Positions 34,886 to 44,578 of a stretch of DNA of 48,652 bases are shown in pieces (position 1 is the stretch's first letter; the number at the start of each line of letters is the position of its first letter). Source of the stretch: Sphingobacteriia bacterium 24-36-13. Its GTDB lineage: Bacteria; Bacteroidota; Bacteroidia; Chitinophagales; Chitinophagaceae. The notes beneath the pieces are model-generated. The model made no database searches and was not told where the DNA came from. It worked only from the letters and a program-made list of their open reading frames with translations. The stretch covers positions 1 through 48,652 of the forward strand of contig NCHN01000021.1 of assembly GCA_002281875.1 (NCBI GenBank), written 5' to 3'. Both the position numbers and the translations under genes were made by a program.

Positions 34886-37800
34886 TTATTGTTCTATTCT
34901 TAGTTTTATGGCATTGGAGTTAGCATTGAAAGCAGGTGCATACATACTTTGTATACTTGCAAAACCAGCCGTGTACAATCCTTTATGCGTTGCTCTTATG
35001 GTATAAGTAAATTGGTAATTCCCCTTTGGTAAATAGTTGAAGAAATAATTATTACTTACATCTTTGGTGCTTTGATAATAAAATAAATTTTCTTGAAAGC
35101 GGTATCCACTCAGTTGACTGGTTGGTTCTGTTGCAGCGGGTCTTAAATCTTTTAAATGAACATAATCCATGTCTCTGTCAACTTTGATGGATAAGGATAC
35201 CATCATTAATTCTCCTAGCTTTACGGGTTCATTTTCATTTAAGTCGACCCATTTATTATTTCTTTCAACTAATATTTTTTTAGTAATCATCATCGGTCCT
35301 TTACTGGCAGTGATTTCATCCATATTCGCTAAATATTGCCAGTAAATACTTCCATAGGAGGGTTGATCGGAGACCAAATTTTGAGTGGCAGTTGTTATGG
35401 TTATATTTCCCATTTCAGGTTTTACTTTTTCTCCTTCAATTCTCTTTTTAAAATAACCTGACCCTTCCATGGCTTTTTCTGTTGCAGTTCCAATGGTTGT
35501 TTTACCTAGCTCTATTCTCACTGCTCGCTTATTATTCATCCAATGTTGACCATTTGCTACCAAACTGTATACTGCATCAGCAGTGGCAATTCCAGATCCC
35601 CAATGATTGGTCTCTTTATTCAAGATTAACCAAGTAAGCATTGCATTGATTTGCTTTAGGTATGGTTGATTAGGTAGTTGGCTATTGATTTCGTTAAAGC
35701 AATCAATCATCATGCTTTGGTGAACTATTGGCATTGCATACCAACGCGAAGTCAATCTGTTTTTCCAATACATTCCTTGTTGGGAATTTATGACCGTATT
35801 TTCTAATAATGCTTTTATTATTTTATTCGCCAAATTAGGTTCATTGTTTCTTTGTGCAATTAATGCTACCATTGCTTGGCCATATTGGTTTTGTTTATTC
35901 CAACTGTTTTGGGCTATTTGCCAATAAACTTTGTACGCACTATCATTCTGTATGATATGTTCTCTATAAAAACTTCTCATGAATAAATAGTCCAATTGAT
36001 AGCTGCTTATTTGTGTTGGTTTACTCTTTTTATATTCATACCGAATGGCTTCATCAGTAAATGCCAATGCCTTCATTAAAAGAGGTTTTAACCGAGCAGC
36101 GATTGATGGCGTGATTGCTCCAATTCTTTTTAATTTACCTATACCAGTTAATATATAGCGGGTGATGTATTCATCTGAACGCCCACCTTCAAACCAACTA
36201 AAGCTACCATCTGGTAATTGTAGTTTTTCCAATTGAACCAACCAGGCTTCGTTTTCTTTTGTTATGGTTTGGAAATCCATTTGATTGGCTAATTCTTTTA
36301 ATAGAATAGTACCTGTTTGGGCATCCATTACCCAAGGTGTTTCTTGTAGTAGTATTTGTTTTAGTTCCTTATTTTTTTCTAGTGGATTATTTAATGCGGT
36401 GGAATCTTTTTTCCATTCACTGATTACCCTTGCAATCATTGGATATTTATTCAACAGGTGCAAAGCCATAAGATTGGCATAAATGCGATTAAATTGATGT
36501 ATAGCCGATTGCTCTGGGTCTGTTTTTAAATAGCCCAAAGCTTGTATTGCATTCCAAATAGGTTGTGTAGTATATTCTACTGTTAATCCCTGAGTACTAA
36601 TTCCTTCACTTTGGTTATTGAGTAGTTTTTCAAAACGAAATTGTAGTGTTGTATCTTTTTGTAAATAGAGGGGTAATGTTTCTGTTAGCAATTGTCTATT
36701 ACTTAATACTGCTAGGGTATTTTCTTCTCCATCACTTAACTCGTTGGTTCTTGCAATAATTCGATAAGTCAGTGGTTTATTATAACTGAAAGGAACTTGA
36801 ATGGGGAACTGTGCTACACTAGACTGCATTGGGTCTACTGTAAAATATTGTTGCGGAAAAACATTTTGAAACCAACCGTCTACAGATCGATTGGTGGTGG
36901 CGTCTATCAATTCTAACGCAATGGTTCCTGTTAATTCTTTGTTGGTGAGATTGGCAATTTTAACACTCAACTCCATTTGATCGCCCTCCCTTAAAAACCG
37001 AGGAATATTGGGTTGTACCATCAGGCTTTTTTGTGTCATCAATTTTTGTTCAGTATAGCCTGTTGCTAAATCTTTAGTGTGTGCAAAGCTCATCCATTTC
37101 CATTGTGTTACAGCATCAGGGAATTGAAAACTGAATTGGTATTTGCCTGAACTATCTGCATACAATTGCGGGAAAAAGAAGGCTGTTTCGTTAAAGTTTG
37201 TTCTAATTTGAACCAAATCTTGAGCTATTTTATTGCCCGGTATGAATCTTCCGTTTCTTATGATGTCTCCTGTAATGGGGTCTACTATTTCTACTGCTGT
37301 GTAAACTTTATCGTAGTTCTCTTCTTTTAGGGTACTAACTCCTCTTATTGCAATATTGCCAGGTGGTGGGGGAGCTGTCATTGATTTTTTTGATTCGCTT
37401 GCCATTGTTTCATACAACCTTTGCTCTCTTATTCTCCAAGGAAGATTGATGGAAGCTAAAATGCTTGGTCGGATGTAGGGTTTTGCCTCACAAAAACATT
37501 CATAGTTGTCAAATTGACGCAGCGTTTCTGTTCTAAAAATGTTGCTGCTAAAACTGGTGCTGCTTGTGTTGCTGCTCGATAATTTCAATGGGTCCCATCT
37601 GTTTGGATAAATAGCATCTAAACTTGCATCATACATGCTGGTTAATAATTCTGCAGCCTTTTCTTTTCCATTCAATCCGTCTATCTCAATGGTCCAAGTT
37701 TCTTTAGATCCAGGTTCGTTAATATTTCTATACGTGCCAGTTCGAATTTTTAAATCTTTATTATTGAATTGAACGGCAATGGCTTGTTGATGGGTATATA

Positions 37801-40777
37801 GTCTTCCCTTCCATATATATGCTTCATTAATGACTATACCGCCTCTGTCTTCGGCTGAAATAATTATTTGTTGCTGTGTTAACTTACTCAACTGAAAAAA
37901 CTGATAAGCTTCTTTTTGTTGTGCCGTTTTTATTTTTTTGGTAACATAAGTGTTTTCTTTAGGATAATTGATTACAGACAAAATACTATCTCCTGGTTTG
38001 GTATAATTATTTGAATAATAGTGAAAAGTTTGCTTGCTATTGGTTCCTCCATTTACATCGTAAATAGTGATTATTTTTTCGGTAGTTATTGTTAATCCAA
38101 AGCTGTCAATGGCGGTAGCTTTAATTTTATACATCCCCGTTTCTACTTTATTGATAGGGGTTGCTGTTTCTTCTATTGCCCAATTGTCCTGGTTCGATTC
38201 ATTTTGGTATTCGTCGTAAGGAAAATATTTTCTGTAACTGGTTTCATCAAATAGCATCTTATCTGACCTTCCCCAATATTTTTTTCTTACAACTATATTT
38301 GGTTGCAATACTTTGAATAGTGCAGTTTGAATTGAAGTGTTTTTTTCATTACCCAGTTTATCTATCGCTATTGCATTTATTTTTTGAAACGATTGCTTGT
38401 CCACTGCAATGGGATGGTTAATGACCAATTGCCATGCTGTTTTAGTAGCCGTTATGTTTACATTACCCGATTGTGTTTCTCCATTTAAATCGGTTATATC
38501 TGCGTGAATAATATAGTTTACAGAAAAATCATTGCCCAATTGTTTGGTTGAATCATAAATGGCTTTAAACGAAATAGTAAATTCCCCTTTTTCATTAGTA
38601 ATGCCAATGCCATTTGTAACTTCTTTTCCTGTTTGGTATATGGGGTCTATATTTCTTGAAATTGGATAGGGGTATACCGCATATTGCTTAACGGTGTATT
38701 TAACCTTTGCGCCGTTTACTATATTGCCTGCATAAGCCTGAGCTTTAATAGTATAACGGATGCTGTCATTTAATCGATAACCTATTGTTGGTTGATCAAA
38801 AATAAGTTTAATAGTAGGTCGTTTGTATTCTTCTACCTTAATAAATTTACTAGAATAGTTAAATGCTTGGGCTTCTATGCTAAAGTTCCCGGTTAATTCA
38901 TTTTTGGGTAATGCAAAGCTACCTACTATTGAACCGTAATCATTAATTGGTAACAACAAAGAGTCTATTATTTGCCTATTGGTATTGAGTAAATATATTT
39001 TAACAGGTTTTTTATTTGCAATTACTTTACTGTGCTTCGTATCATAATCTCTAGTTAATGCAATCCCTTTGAATTGTACCAGCTGACCTGGGCGGTAAAT
39101 TGATCGGTCTGTGAAGAAATAGATTCTACGATTATTTTGTTCGTAATTGTTTTTTTCGTTTTGCTCATTATTGTATTCTTGATAACGGTATTCGTATTCG
39201 CTAAAAATGAGCTGACTTTTCTTTTTATTGATTTCAATTTGGGTATTCCCATTTAGTTTTTGGGGAATACTAAACTGACCATTCTCATTGGTTTGTGTTT
39301 GTTGAATTAATTGAGTACTAGTAATTGATGTTTTGTAATCGTATTTGGTTTCAAATATTTTTACTTCGGCTTGGTTAATGGGTTTTCCTGTTGAGTAATC
39401 TCTAATGAAATAATAGTTATTGTCTTTATAATAAATCCAATCTGAAACAGAGAAATGTATATAGCCAATTTTATCAGCAGATAGGTTGAAATCCTTTCCA
39501 GTACTGGTTAAAATAATATAATTTCCTTGTTGTATAGGATCAATTTTTATCTCAGTAAAATGTGTTTGGTAATCATTTGTTTGAATTAATGGTATGGCTT
39601 GTTCTTGAACCTTTTTTTGGATGGTTAATTCTTTTAATTGATTGGTTGTGGTATTAAACTTTAGCTGAAAATTAAAAGGGACTTTGAATACTCTTAAAAA
39701 CAGGGTATCGGTATTCTTGTAGCTTAAATAGGCTCTGAATGGTTTTTGTGTTTCATTAATCTTTTCTACTTCTACCCAAATTTGTTTATTCTTTATTTCA
39801 TTGGCTAAGTCTTGTAGGCCACTTGTTTTAAAATGAGAAGAATCTACATTTGTCTTTGCTTCTTCTATAATAGCTAATGCTTTTACTAATTCATATTGAT
39901 TAGCCGTATCATTTAATGCATGGTACTGTTTCCCTTTCTCGGCAACTGTGTTAGCTATTAAAAACCAGGAACTTGCTTTTATAAAAGAAGCATATGCTGG
40001 ATGGGTATATTTTTTTAATTCTGTTAAAAATGCCTCTTCTTTAATTAACTGGTTTTGTTTTTCCCAAACAAGTAAGTCTAGTTTAAATCTTGCTATTATA
40101 TTATTGTGTTGTTCAGTAGGATGAATCTGAAAAATGCTTTCATAAAGCTTAATTATTTTTTCATTATTTTCTTTTGTACCATCATTTCCTAATTCATTGC
40201 TGTAATATTGAATTTGTTCAGCTATTAATAAATGGAATAAGCTATAGTTTTTTAGCGGCTCTGATCCACCCAAAACCACTACTGAATAATCGGATATATC
40301 AATAGATTGTAATGCTTTTGCATTTTGATTGGCTGCATCAAATTGCATTTCTATACTGTCTTTGAAGGATTGACTGTTCCAGTTTTTTCTACTTAATAAT
40401 GTCCATTTTTGTTTAGTATAATAATCGTTGTATTTTTTGGCGATAATGGTATGTAATACCGCCTGCATGACTCCTGAATTGGTTTTTTTTAATGCCCCTT
40501 TAAAAATATTGATGGTATTATTGAAACCTTCTTCTGTTATTTCATTTTCTAGATCTGCTTTGTACACCAAGGCTTTTATTTGTTCTGCTTCTTGTTTTTC
40601 AGCAACCGCTTTTTTATATAGCTGGTTAATTTTATCTATGGCTGTTTTTGTTAATCTTTCTTTTAAAATGAGGCTATCAATTATTTTATATTCTGCCGTA
40701 TAAGTGGTTTCTTTTTTTTGTTGTGCTGCCACCATTAACATGGTTAAGCAAAAAAATAGCGATAGGATAGTGCGCAT
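34886..40777 (-). CDS. Alpha-2-macroglobulin family protein without recognisable thioester
   Basis: A 1963-residue exported giant. A signal peptide (MRTILSLFFCLTMLMVAAQQ) starts at the ATG at 40777; the frame is open 33 codons further, but those lie over a transcription terminator of sucD and are rejected. Domains, in order: a helical N-terminus, macroglobulin domains (TDRSIYRPGQLVQFKGIA is MG2-like), a bait-like region around residue 1120-1200, the A2M core (SFQFPDAVTQWKWMSFAHT, then VQPNIPRFLREGDQME) and the alpha-alpha toroid around 1430-1700. In typical members a CxEQ thioester precedes FNRxYAN; here the region reads DPEQSAIHQFNRIYAN, so the cysteine is missing. Bacterial A2Ms are thought to trap proteases in the cell envelope. 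This one must act non-covalently or structurally. Confidence 0.87.
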   Translation of the reverse strand: MRTILSLFFCLTMLMVAAQQKKETTYTAEYKIIDSLILKERLTKTAIDKINQLYKKAVAEKQEAEQIKALVYKADLENEITEEGFNNTINIFKGALKKTNSGVMQAVLHTIIAKKYNDYYTKQKWTLLSRKNWNSQSFKDSIEMQFDAANQNAKALQSIDISDYSVVVLGGSEPLKNYSLFHLLIAEQIQYYSNELGNDGTKENNEKIIKLYESIFQIHPTEQHNNIIARFKLDLLVWEKQNQLIKEEAFLTELKKYTHPAYASFIKASSWFLIANTVAEKGKQYHALNDTANQYELVKALAIIEEAKTNVDSSHFKTSGLQDLANEIKNKQIWVEVEKINETQKPFRAYLSYKNTDTLFLRVFKVPFNFQLKFNTTTNQLKELTIQKKVQEQAIPLIQTNDYQTHFTEIKIDPIQQGNYIILTSTGKDFNLSADKIGYIHFSVSDWIYYKDNNYYFIRDYSTGKPINQAEVKIFETKYDYKTSITSTQLIQQTQTNENGQFSIPQKLNGNTQIEINKKKSQLIFSEYEYRYQEYNNEQNEKNNYEQNNRRIYFFTDRSIYRPGQLVQFKGIALTRDYDTKHSKVIANKKPVKIYLLNTNRQIIDSLLLPINDYGSIVGSFALPKNELTGNFSIEAQAFNYSSKFIKVEEYKRPTIKLIFDQPTIGYRLNDSIRYTIKAQAYAGNIVNGAKVKYTVKQYAVYPYPISRNIDPIYQTGKEVTNGIGITNEKGEFTISFKAIYDSTKQLGNDFSVNYIIHADITDLNGETQSGNVNITATKTAWQLVINHPIAVDKQSFQKINAIAIDKLGNEKNTSIQTALFKVLQPNIVVRKKYWGRSDKMLFDETSYRKYFPYDEYQNESNQDNWAIEETATPINKVETGMYKIKATAIDSFGLTITTEKIITIYDVNGGTNSKQTFHYYSNNYTKPGDSILSVINYPKENTYVTKKIKTAQQKEAYQFFQLSKLTQQQIIISAEDRGGIVINEAYIWKGRLYTHQQAIAVQFNNKDLKIRTGTYRNINEPGSKETWTIEIDGLNGKEKAAELLTSMYDASLDAIYPNRWDPLKLSSSNTSSTSFSSNIFRTETLRQFDNYECFCEAKPYIRPSILASINLPWRIREQRLYETMASESKKSMTAPPPPGNIAIRGVSTLKEENYDKVYTAVEIVDPITGDIIRNGRFIPGNKIAQDLVQIRTNFNETAFFFPQLYADSSGKYQFSFQFPDAVTQWKWMSFAHTKDLATGYTEQKLMTQKSLMVQPNIPRFLREGDQMELSVKIANLTNKELTGTIALELIDATTNRSVDGWFQNVFPQQYFTVDPMQSSVAQFPIQVPFSYNKPLTYRIIARTNELSDGEENTLAVLSNRQLLTETLPLYLQKDTTLQFRFEKLLNNQSEGISTQGLTVEYTTQPIWNAIQALGYLKTDPEQSAIHQFNRIYANLMALHLLNKYPMIARVISEWKKDSTALNNPLEKNKELKQILLQETPWVMDAQTGTILLKELANQMDFQTITKENEAWLVQLEKLQLPDGSFSWFEGGRSDEYITRYILTGIGKLKRIGAITPSIAARLKPLLMKALAFTDEAIRYEYKKSKPTQISSYQLDYLFMRSFYREHIIQNDSAYKVYWQIAQNSWNKQNQYGQAMVALIAQRNNEPNLANKIIKALLENTVINSQQGMYWKNRLTSRWYAMPIVHQSMMIDCFNEINSQLPNQPYLKQINAMLTWLILNKETNHWGSGIATADAVYSLVANGQHWMNNKRAVRIELGKTTIGTATEKAMEGSGYFKKRIEGEKVKPEMGNITITTATQNLVSDQPSYGSIYWQYLANMDEITASKGPMMITKKILVERNNKWVDLNENEPVKLGELMMVSLSIKVDRDMDYVHLKDLRPAATEPTSQLSGYRFQENLFYYQSTKDVSNNYFFNYLPKGNYQFTYTIRATHKGLYTAGFASIQSMYAPAFNANSNAIKLRIEQ

Positions 40778-40833
40778 GAATAGTAAATTAATGTATAGTA
40801 TGCTGTATGGATGCAAGATGGGGCATTTTGCAT

Positions 40834-40862
40834 AAAAAAACCCGAAGCTTTGATGCTCCGGG
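40834..40862 (-). terminator. Terminator of sucD
   Basis: On the minus strand CCCGGAGC pairs with GCTTCGGG (one G-U) around a 6-nt loop, followed by seven U (40834-40840). It lies 24 nt after the sucD stop and before the alpha-2-macroglobulin gene. It also rules out an upstream start of that gene. Confidence 0.9.
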
Positions 40863-40885
40863 TCTGATATTAACAATTGATTTAT

Positions 40886-41758
40886 TTATTTTTTTAATGC
40901 AGCTGCCATGGTAATACCAATGTCAGCAGGGCTTGCTACTACTTCAATGCCACATTCAGCCATAATTTTCATTTTAGCCGCTGCAGTATCTTCTGCACCA
41001 CCTACAATTGCACCAGCATGTCCCATTCTTCTTCCCGGAGGTGCTGTTTGACCAGCAATAAACCCTACTACTGGTTTGGTTTTATTGTCTTTGATCCATC
41101 GTGCAGCTTCTGCTTCCATGCTACCTCCGATTTCTCCAATCATGATAATTCCATCTGTTTCAGGATCGTTCATTAATAATTCAACTGCTTCTTTAGTGGG
41201 GGTTCCAATGATTGGGTCTCCACCAATGCCAATTGCCGTACTAATTCCTAAACCAGCTTTTACCACTTGGTCTGCTGCTTCGTAGGTGAGGGTTCCACTT
41301 TTAGAAACGATGCCAATTCGTCCTGGCTTAAAAATGAATCCTGGCATAATACCCACTTTGGCTTCCCCTGCTGTAATAACACCTGGGCAGTTTGGTCCAA
41401 TAAGACGGGTAGTTTTGCCCAATAAGTAACTTTTTACTTTTACCATATCCTGAACAGGTATACCTTCAGTAATACATACTACTAAACCAATTCCTGCGTC
41501 TGCAGCTTCCATAATTGCATCAGCAGCAAATGCCGGTGGTACAAATATGATACTCACATCTGCACTGGTCAATTTTACTGCATCGGCAACTGTATTAAAA
41601 ACGGGTTTGTCTAAGTGAGTTGTACCACCTTTATTAGGGGTAACACCACCTACTACATTGGTTCCGTATTCAATCATTTGGGTTGCATGGAATGTACCTT
41701 CTGTTCCGGTAAAACCTTGAACAATGATTTTGGAGTGCTTGTTTACTAATACTGACAT
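40886..41758 (-). CDS. sucD: Succinyl-CoA ligase alpha subunit
   Basis: A 290-residue TCA-cycle enzyme subunit that binds CoA and carries the phosphohistidine. The N-terminal CoA-binding fold begins [42 protein letters not shown] is highly conserved. The active-site histidine is H247 in [11 protein letters not shown], equal to H246 of E. coli. The length is usual. The beta subunit gene, sucC, is not adjacent, and the gene is monocistronic with its own terminator at 40834-40862. A TATTTTTG -7 box is at 41794-41801. Confidence 0.97.
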   Translation of the reverse strand: MSVLVNKHSKIIVQGFTGTEGTFHATQMIEYGTNVVGGVTPNKGGTTHLDKPVFNTVADAVKLTSADVSIIFVPPAFAADAIMEAADAGIGLVVCITEGIPVQDMVKVKSYLLGKTTRLIGPNCPGVITAGEAKVGIMPGFIFKPGRIGIVSKSGTLTYEAADQVVKAGLGISTAIGIGGDPIIGTPTKEAVELLMNDPETDGIIMIGEIGGSMEAEAARWIKDNKTKPVVGFIAGQTAPPGRRMGHAGAIVGGAEDTAAAKMKIMAECGIEVVASPADIGITMAAALKK

Positions 41759-41793
41759 AGCCTATCGTTTCGGATTTTTGGTTGATTTTGGGG

Positions 41794-41801
41794 CAAAAAT
41801 A
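41794..41801 (-). promoter_or_regulatory. -7 box of the sucD promoter
   Basis: TATTTTTG on the minus strand is a perfect TAnnTTTG, 35 nt before the sucD ATG. The -33 box is weak (CTTT at 41821-41824). Confidence 0.45.
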
Positions 41802-41894
41802 GGTGAAAAAAGCCTTGGAAAAAGCTAAATGTCATTCTGCCACAAATTAAATATGGCATTCGTTTTGTATATTCATTTCTTCAAATATTAAAAC

Positions 41895-42485
41895 ATGAAC
41901 ACAAAGAGAATTACCCTTATTGTCATTATCGGATTAATTGTATTAATTGGTGGATGCGGCATGAGTGGTTATAATGGATTGGTTAAATTGGATGAAACCG
42001 TTAGCCAGTCTTGGAATAACGTACAAAGTGACTACCAAAGAAGAGCCGATTTGATTCCAAATTTGGTGAACACAGTAAAGGGCGAAGCCAATTTTGAACA
42101 AAGCACTTTAGAGAATGTAGTTAAAGCAAGAGCTAGTGCTACTCAAATGAAAGTGGACGCTAAAGATCTTACTCCTGAAAAATTACAAGAATTTCAGGCA
42201 TCTCAAGGTCAATTGTCTCAGGCTTTAGGCCGTTTATTAATGGTTACCGAAAACTATCCTAATTTAAGAGCCAACGAAGCTTTTCGTGGTTTGCAAGCTC
42301 AGTTAGAAGGTACAGAAAACCGCATTAAGGTTTCTAGAAACGATTTTAACGCTGCAGTTGCTGCTTATAATGTTAAGGCTAGGTCTTTCCCAATGAATAT
42401 TTTGGCCAGCATTACTGGTTTCAAAGTAAAAGAAGGGTTTAAAGCCGATGCTGGTTCTGAAAAAGCACCTGAAGTAAAATTCTAA
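41895..42485 (+). CDS. LemA-family membrane protein
   Basis: A 196-residue LemA protein. A single N-terminal hydrophobic segment (about 5-20) is followed by a cysteine (C21), which could be a lipid anchor (LIGGC) or lie at the end of a membrane helix. The rest is the helical LemA domain: YNGLVKLDETVSQSWNNVQ, DLIPNLVNTVKGEANFE, and a conserved NRIKVSRNDFNAAVAAYNVK. It begins a cluster with two TPM-domain genes, 9 nt apart from the next, a linkage common in Bacteroidota. The function is unknown; envelope stress or a membrane complex with TPM proteins is suggested by the linkage. Confidence 0.92.
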   Translation: MNTKRITLIVIIGLIVLIGGCGMSGYNGLVKLDETVSQSWNNVQSDYQRRADLIPNLVNTVKGEANFEQSTLENVVKARASATQMKVDAKDLTPEKLQEFQASQGQLSQALGRLLMVTENYPNLRANEAFRGLQAQLEGTENRIKVSRNDFNAAVAAYNVKARSFPMNILASITGFKVKEGFKADAGSEKAPEVKF

Positions 42486-42494
42486 ATCCCTTAC

Positions 42495-42956
42495 ATGTTT
42501 GGATTATTCAAAAAGAAACAGCGGGAATATTTTACTCTTGCTGAAAAGGAAACTATTATTACTGCAATTCAACAAGCTGAGCTTAGAACCAGCGGTGAAA
42601 TCAGGCTATATATAGAGTCTAAATGCGAATTGGTTAATCCTGTTCATAGGGCCAAAGAAATATTTTATCAATTGAAGATGGATCAAACAGCATCCCGTAA
42701 TGGGGTGCTGTTGTATTTAGCAATGGACGATCATCAATTGGCTGTATATGGTGATGAAGGTATTCACCAGAAAGTAGGCCATGCTTTTTGGAACAAAGAA
42801 GTATCGATGATGCTTGACGAATTTAAACAGAAGCATTTTGTAGAAGGCATTGCTCATATTATTAAAGATATTGGAGAAGCTTTGGTTACCCACTTCCCTT
42901 ATGACGGTGCTACTGATAAAAATGAATTACCTGACGATATTGTTTTTGGAAAATAA
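42495..42956 (+). CDS. TPM-domain protein (cytoplasmic type)
   Basis: A 153-residue protein of the TPM/DUF477 family with no signal peptide. The start is FGLFKKKQREYFTLAEKETII. The core is ELRTSGEIRLYIESKC, ASRNGVLLYLAMDDHQLAVYGDEGI and MMLDEFKQKHFVEGI, which matches TPM fold members. TPM domains bind metal and were proposed to act as acid phosphatases or in photosystem assembly in plants. It lies between LemA and the second TPM gene, with no gap to the latter (stop at 42956, ATG at 42957), so all three are one operon. Confidence 0.88.
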   Translation: MFGLFKKKQREYFTLAEKETIITAIQQAELRTSGEIRLYIESKCELVNPVHRAKEIFYQLKMDQTASRNGVLLYLAMDDHQLAVYGDEGIHQKVGHAFWNKEVSMMLDEFKQKHFVEGIAHIIKDIGEALVTHFPYDGATDKNELPDDIVFGK

Positions 42957-43754
42957 ATGAAGAAACTACTACTCATATTACTGTTGCTGGCTAATTTTTT
43001 TGGGGCTATTGCACAGAACGTTATTGCTCCTCCCAACCCTCCTAGATTGGTAAACGATTTAGCAGGGGTGTTAAGCAAAGAGCAGGTTGCAATTTTAGAG
43101 GAGAAGTTGGTTGCATTGGATGATAGTACTTCCAATCAAATTGCAGTTGTTATTTTAAAAACACTTGAAGGGTATGATGTTCAAGATTATGCCAATAAAT
43201 TGTTTAGGTCTTGGGGAATCGGGAATAAGAAAACCAATAATGGTGTCTTGATTTTAGCTTCTATTGAAGACAGAAAAGTATGGATTGAAGTAGGGTATGG
43301 ATTAGAGGGAGCGATCCCTGATATTACTGCTTCTAGTATTTACAGAAACGAAATTGTTCCAGAATTTAAGCAACAAAATTATTTCAGAGGAATTGATAAT
43401 GCCATCAACGCTTTGTCTAAAGCTGCAGTGGGTGAATATAAAACCAAACGCAACAAACCAAGCAGTGGAAGTGGGAAAAGCGGGAATTCTATTCTAACTT
43501 TTTTATTCATTGTTGTTGTAGTCATTTTTGTACTTGGTGCTGGTGGTCGCGGTGGTGGTGGTAGAGGAGGTGGTATGATGAGCAGACGTGGTGCTGCCAA
43601 TGTTGCAGAAGCCTTACTTTGGTCTTCACTATTAGGTGGAAATAACCGTGGAGGTGGTGGCTTTGGTGGAGGCGGCGGCGGTTTCGGCGGCGGTGGATTT
43701 GGCGGCTTTGGTGGAGGTAGTAGCGGCGGAGGCGGCGCAGGTGGCTCATGGTAA
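42957..43754 (+). CDS. YgcG-like TPM-domain protein with Gly-rich tail
   Basis: A 265-residue exported protein. A signal peptide (to about residue 21, GAIAQN) is followed by a TPM domain at about 25-155 (RLVNDLAGVLSKEQVAILEE, SNQIAVVILKTLEGYDVQDYA, NGVLILASIEDRKVWIEVGYGLEGAI). A membrane segment at about 176-195 (ILTFLFIVVVVIFVLGAGG) is followed by a long Gly/Arg/Ser tail that ends GGGGAGGSW. Such glycine-rich tails are typical of YgcG-like proteins. The last 7 bases overlap the next open frame. It is a probable partner of LemA. Confidence 0.9.
   Translation: MKKLLLILLLLANFFGAIAQNVIAPPNPPRLVNDLAGVLSKEQVAILEEKLVALDDSTSNQIAVVILKTLEGYDVQDYANKLFRSWGIGNKKTNNGVLILASIEDRKVWIEVGYGLEGAIPDITASSIYRNEIVPEFKQQNYFRGIDNAINALSKAAVGEYKTKRNKPSSGSGKSGNSILTFLFIVVVVIFVLGAGGRGGGGRGGGMMSRRGAANVAEALLWSSLLGGNNRGGGGFGGGGGGFGGGGFGGFGGGSSGGGGAGGSW
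43541..43752 (+). repeat. Low-complexity Gly-codon-rich tract
   Basis: GGT/GGC/GGA triplets repeat through this tract and encode the Gly-rich tail of the TPM protein. It is the most GC-rich and most repetitive stretch of the operon. The repeats may slip during replication, so the length may vary between strains. Confidence 0.7.
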
Positions 43755-43765
43755 TTTCAATTAAT

Positions 43766-44578
43766 ATGGCTCGGCTTTTTAAACGAATAAGCTTTGTATT
43801 GTTAGTGCTTTTGCAATACAATTGTATTGCTCAAAATACAAAGCCCATCAATGCTTTTATGGTTACCCATACCATCAACAACAACACTACATTTCATATA
43901 CCCAATCAGCCTCTTTTCTTTCAGTCGAATAAAACAACAAACACCCAATTTTCCATCCTTCATTCTGCAGATGAATATTTTCAATTATCTGCAACAATTC
44001 TATCTGTGAAAGGGAAACTTTTTGCTTTTGGCCAAGAGCAAATTTTTAATAGCGATGATACTGCAGGCTTGAATAGTACTGAATTAGCATGGCTAAAAGA
44101 AGTAGTGAACAAGCCTAAAACCGTTGAGGTTAAACAGTTTCACGCGGTACAATCCCCCAATAAATCCAATCCATTTTTTGATATTGAACTGGAAGATGCT
44201 GGTAAGTATTTTTTGCCTTTTGCTTCATCCATTGTGAAAACCGGACTTAGTTGGTCAGATTCTACTTTTAGTGATAGCAGTAAATTTATCCACCAGTATT
44301 TGATTTTGAAAGTGCAGGACAATAGAGTAACAGTTTCAGTTTTATCTGATTTAATCATCCGGACTTCTTTTACCCAGTCGGGTCAAATGATTCAACAAAA
44401 CTTAAAAGGAATTGCTCGTGCAGAAAGAATATATGATTTAAACACTGCTAAAATGCTTTCAGAGTCGGTTTCAACTAAATTGTCTGGTAGTAGTAACAAT
44501 GGAACCGATATTATTCCCCTTACTATAGAATTGAAAGCAACCAGTGTTGTTTCTTGGAAACAAAAACGCCCCGAATAA
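43766..44578 (+). CDS. Exported protein of unknown function downstream of LemA/TPM
   Basis: A 270-residue protein with a signal peptide (ARLFKRISFVLLVLLQYNCIAQ) and no recognised domain. The frame is open to 43748, overlapping the TPM gene by 7 nt; I chose the ATG at 43766 because it begins the signal peptide. The mature part looks like a beta-rich fold with alternating hydrophobic stretches (HQYLILKVQDNRVTVSVLSDLII). It is probably the fourth gene of the LemA operon and is the best candidate for an unassigned partner. A minus-strand terminator stem overlaps its last codons. Confidence 0.72.
   Translation: MARLFKRISFVLLVLLQYNCIAQNTKPINAFMVTHTINNNTTFHIPNQPLFFQSNKTTNTQFSILHSADEYFQLSATILSVKGKLFAFGQEQIFNSDDTAGLNSTELAWLKEVVNKPKTVEVKQFHAVQSPNKSNPFFDIELEDAGKYFLPFASSIVKTGLSWSDSTFSDSSKFIHQYLILKVQDNRVTVSVLSDLIIRTSFTQSGQMIQQNLKGIARAERIYDLNTAKMLSESVSTKLSGSSNNGTDIIPLTIELKATSVVSWKQKRPE

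Noticed and set aside
34886-34900. Operon of the alpha-2-macroglobulin and FAD oxidoreductase genes as a new functional system
   Set aside because: The 4-nt spacing supports co-transcription only. Nothing in the domains links the two functions, so no system is claimed.
43522-43821. Open frame antisense to the Gly-rich tail of the TPM protein
   Set aside because: It is a low-complexity artefact: reverse-complemented glycine codons give runs of His, Arg and Ser-like residues.
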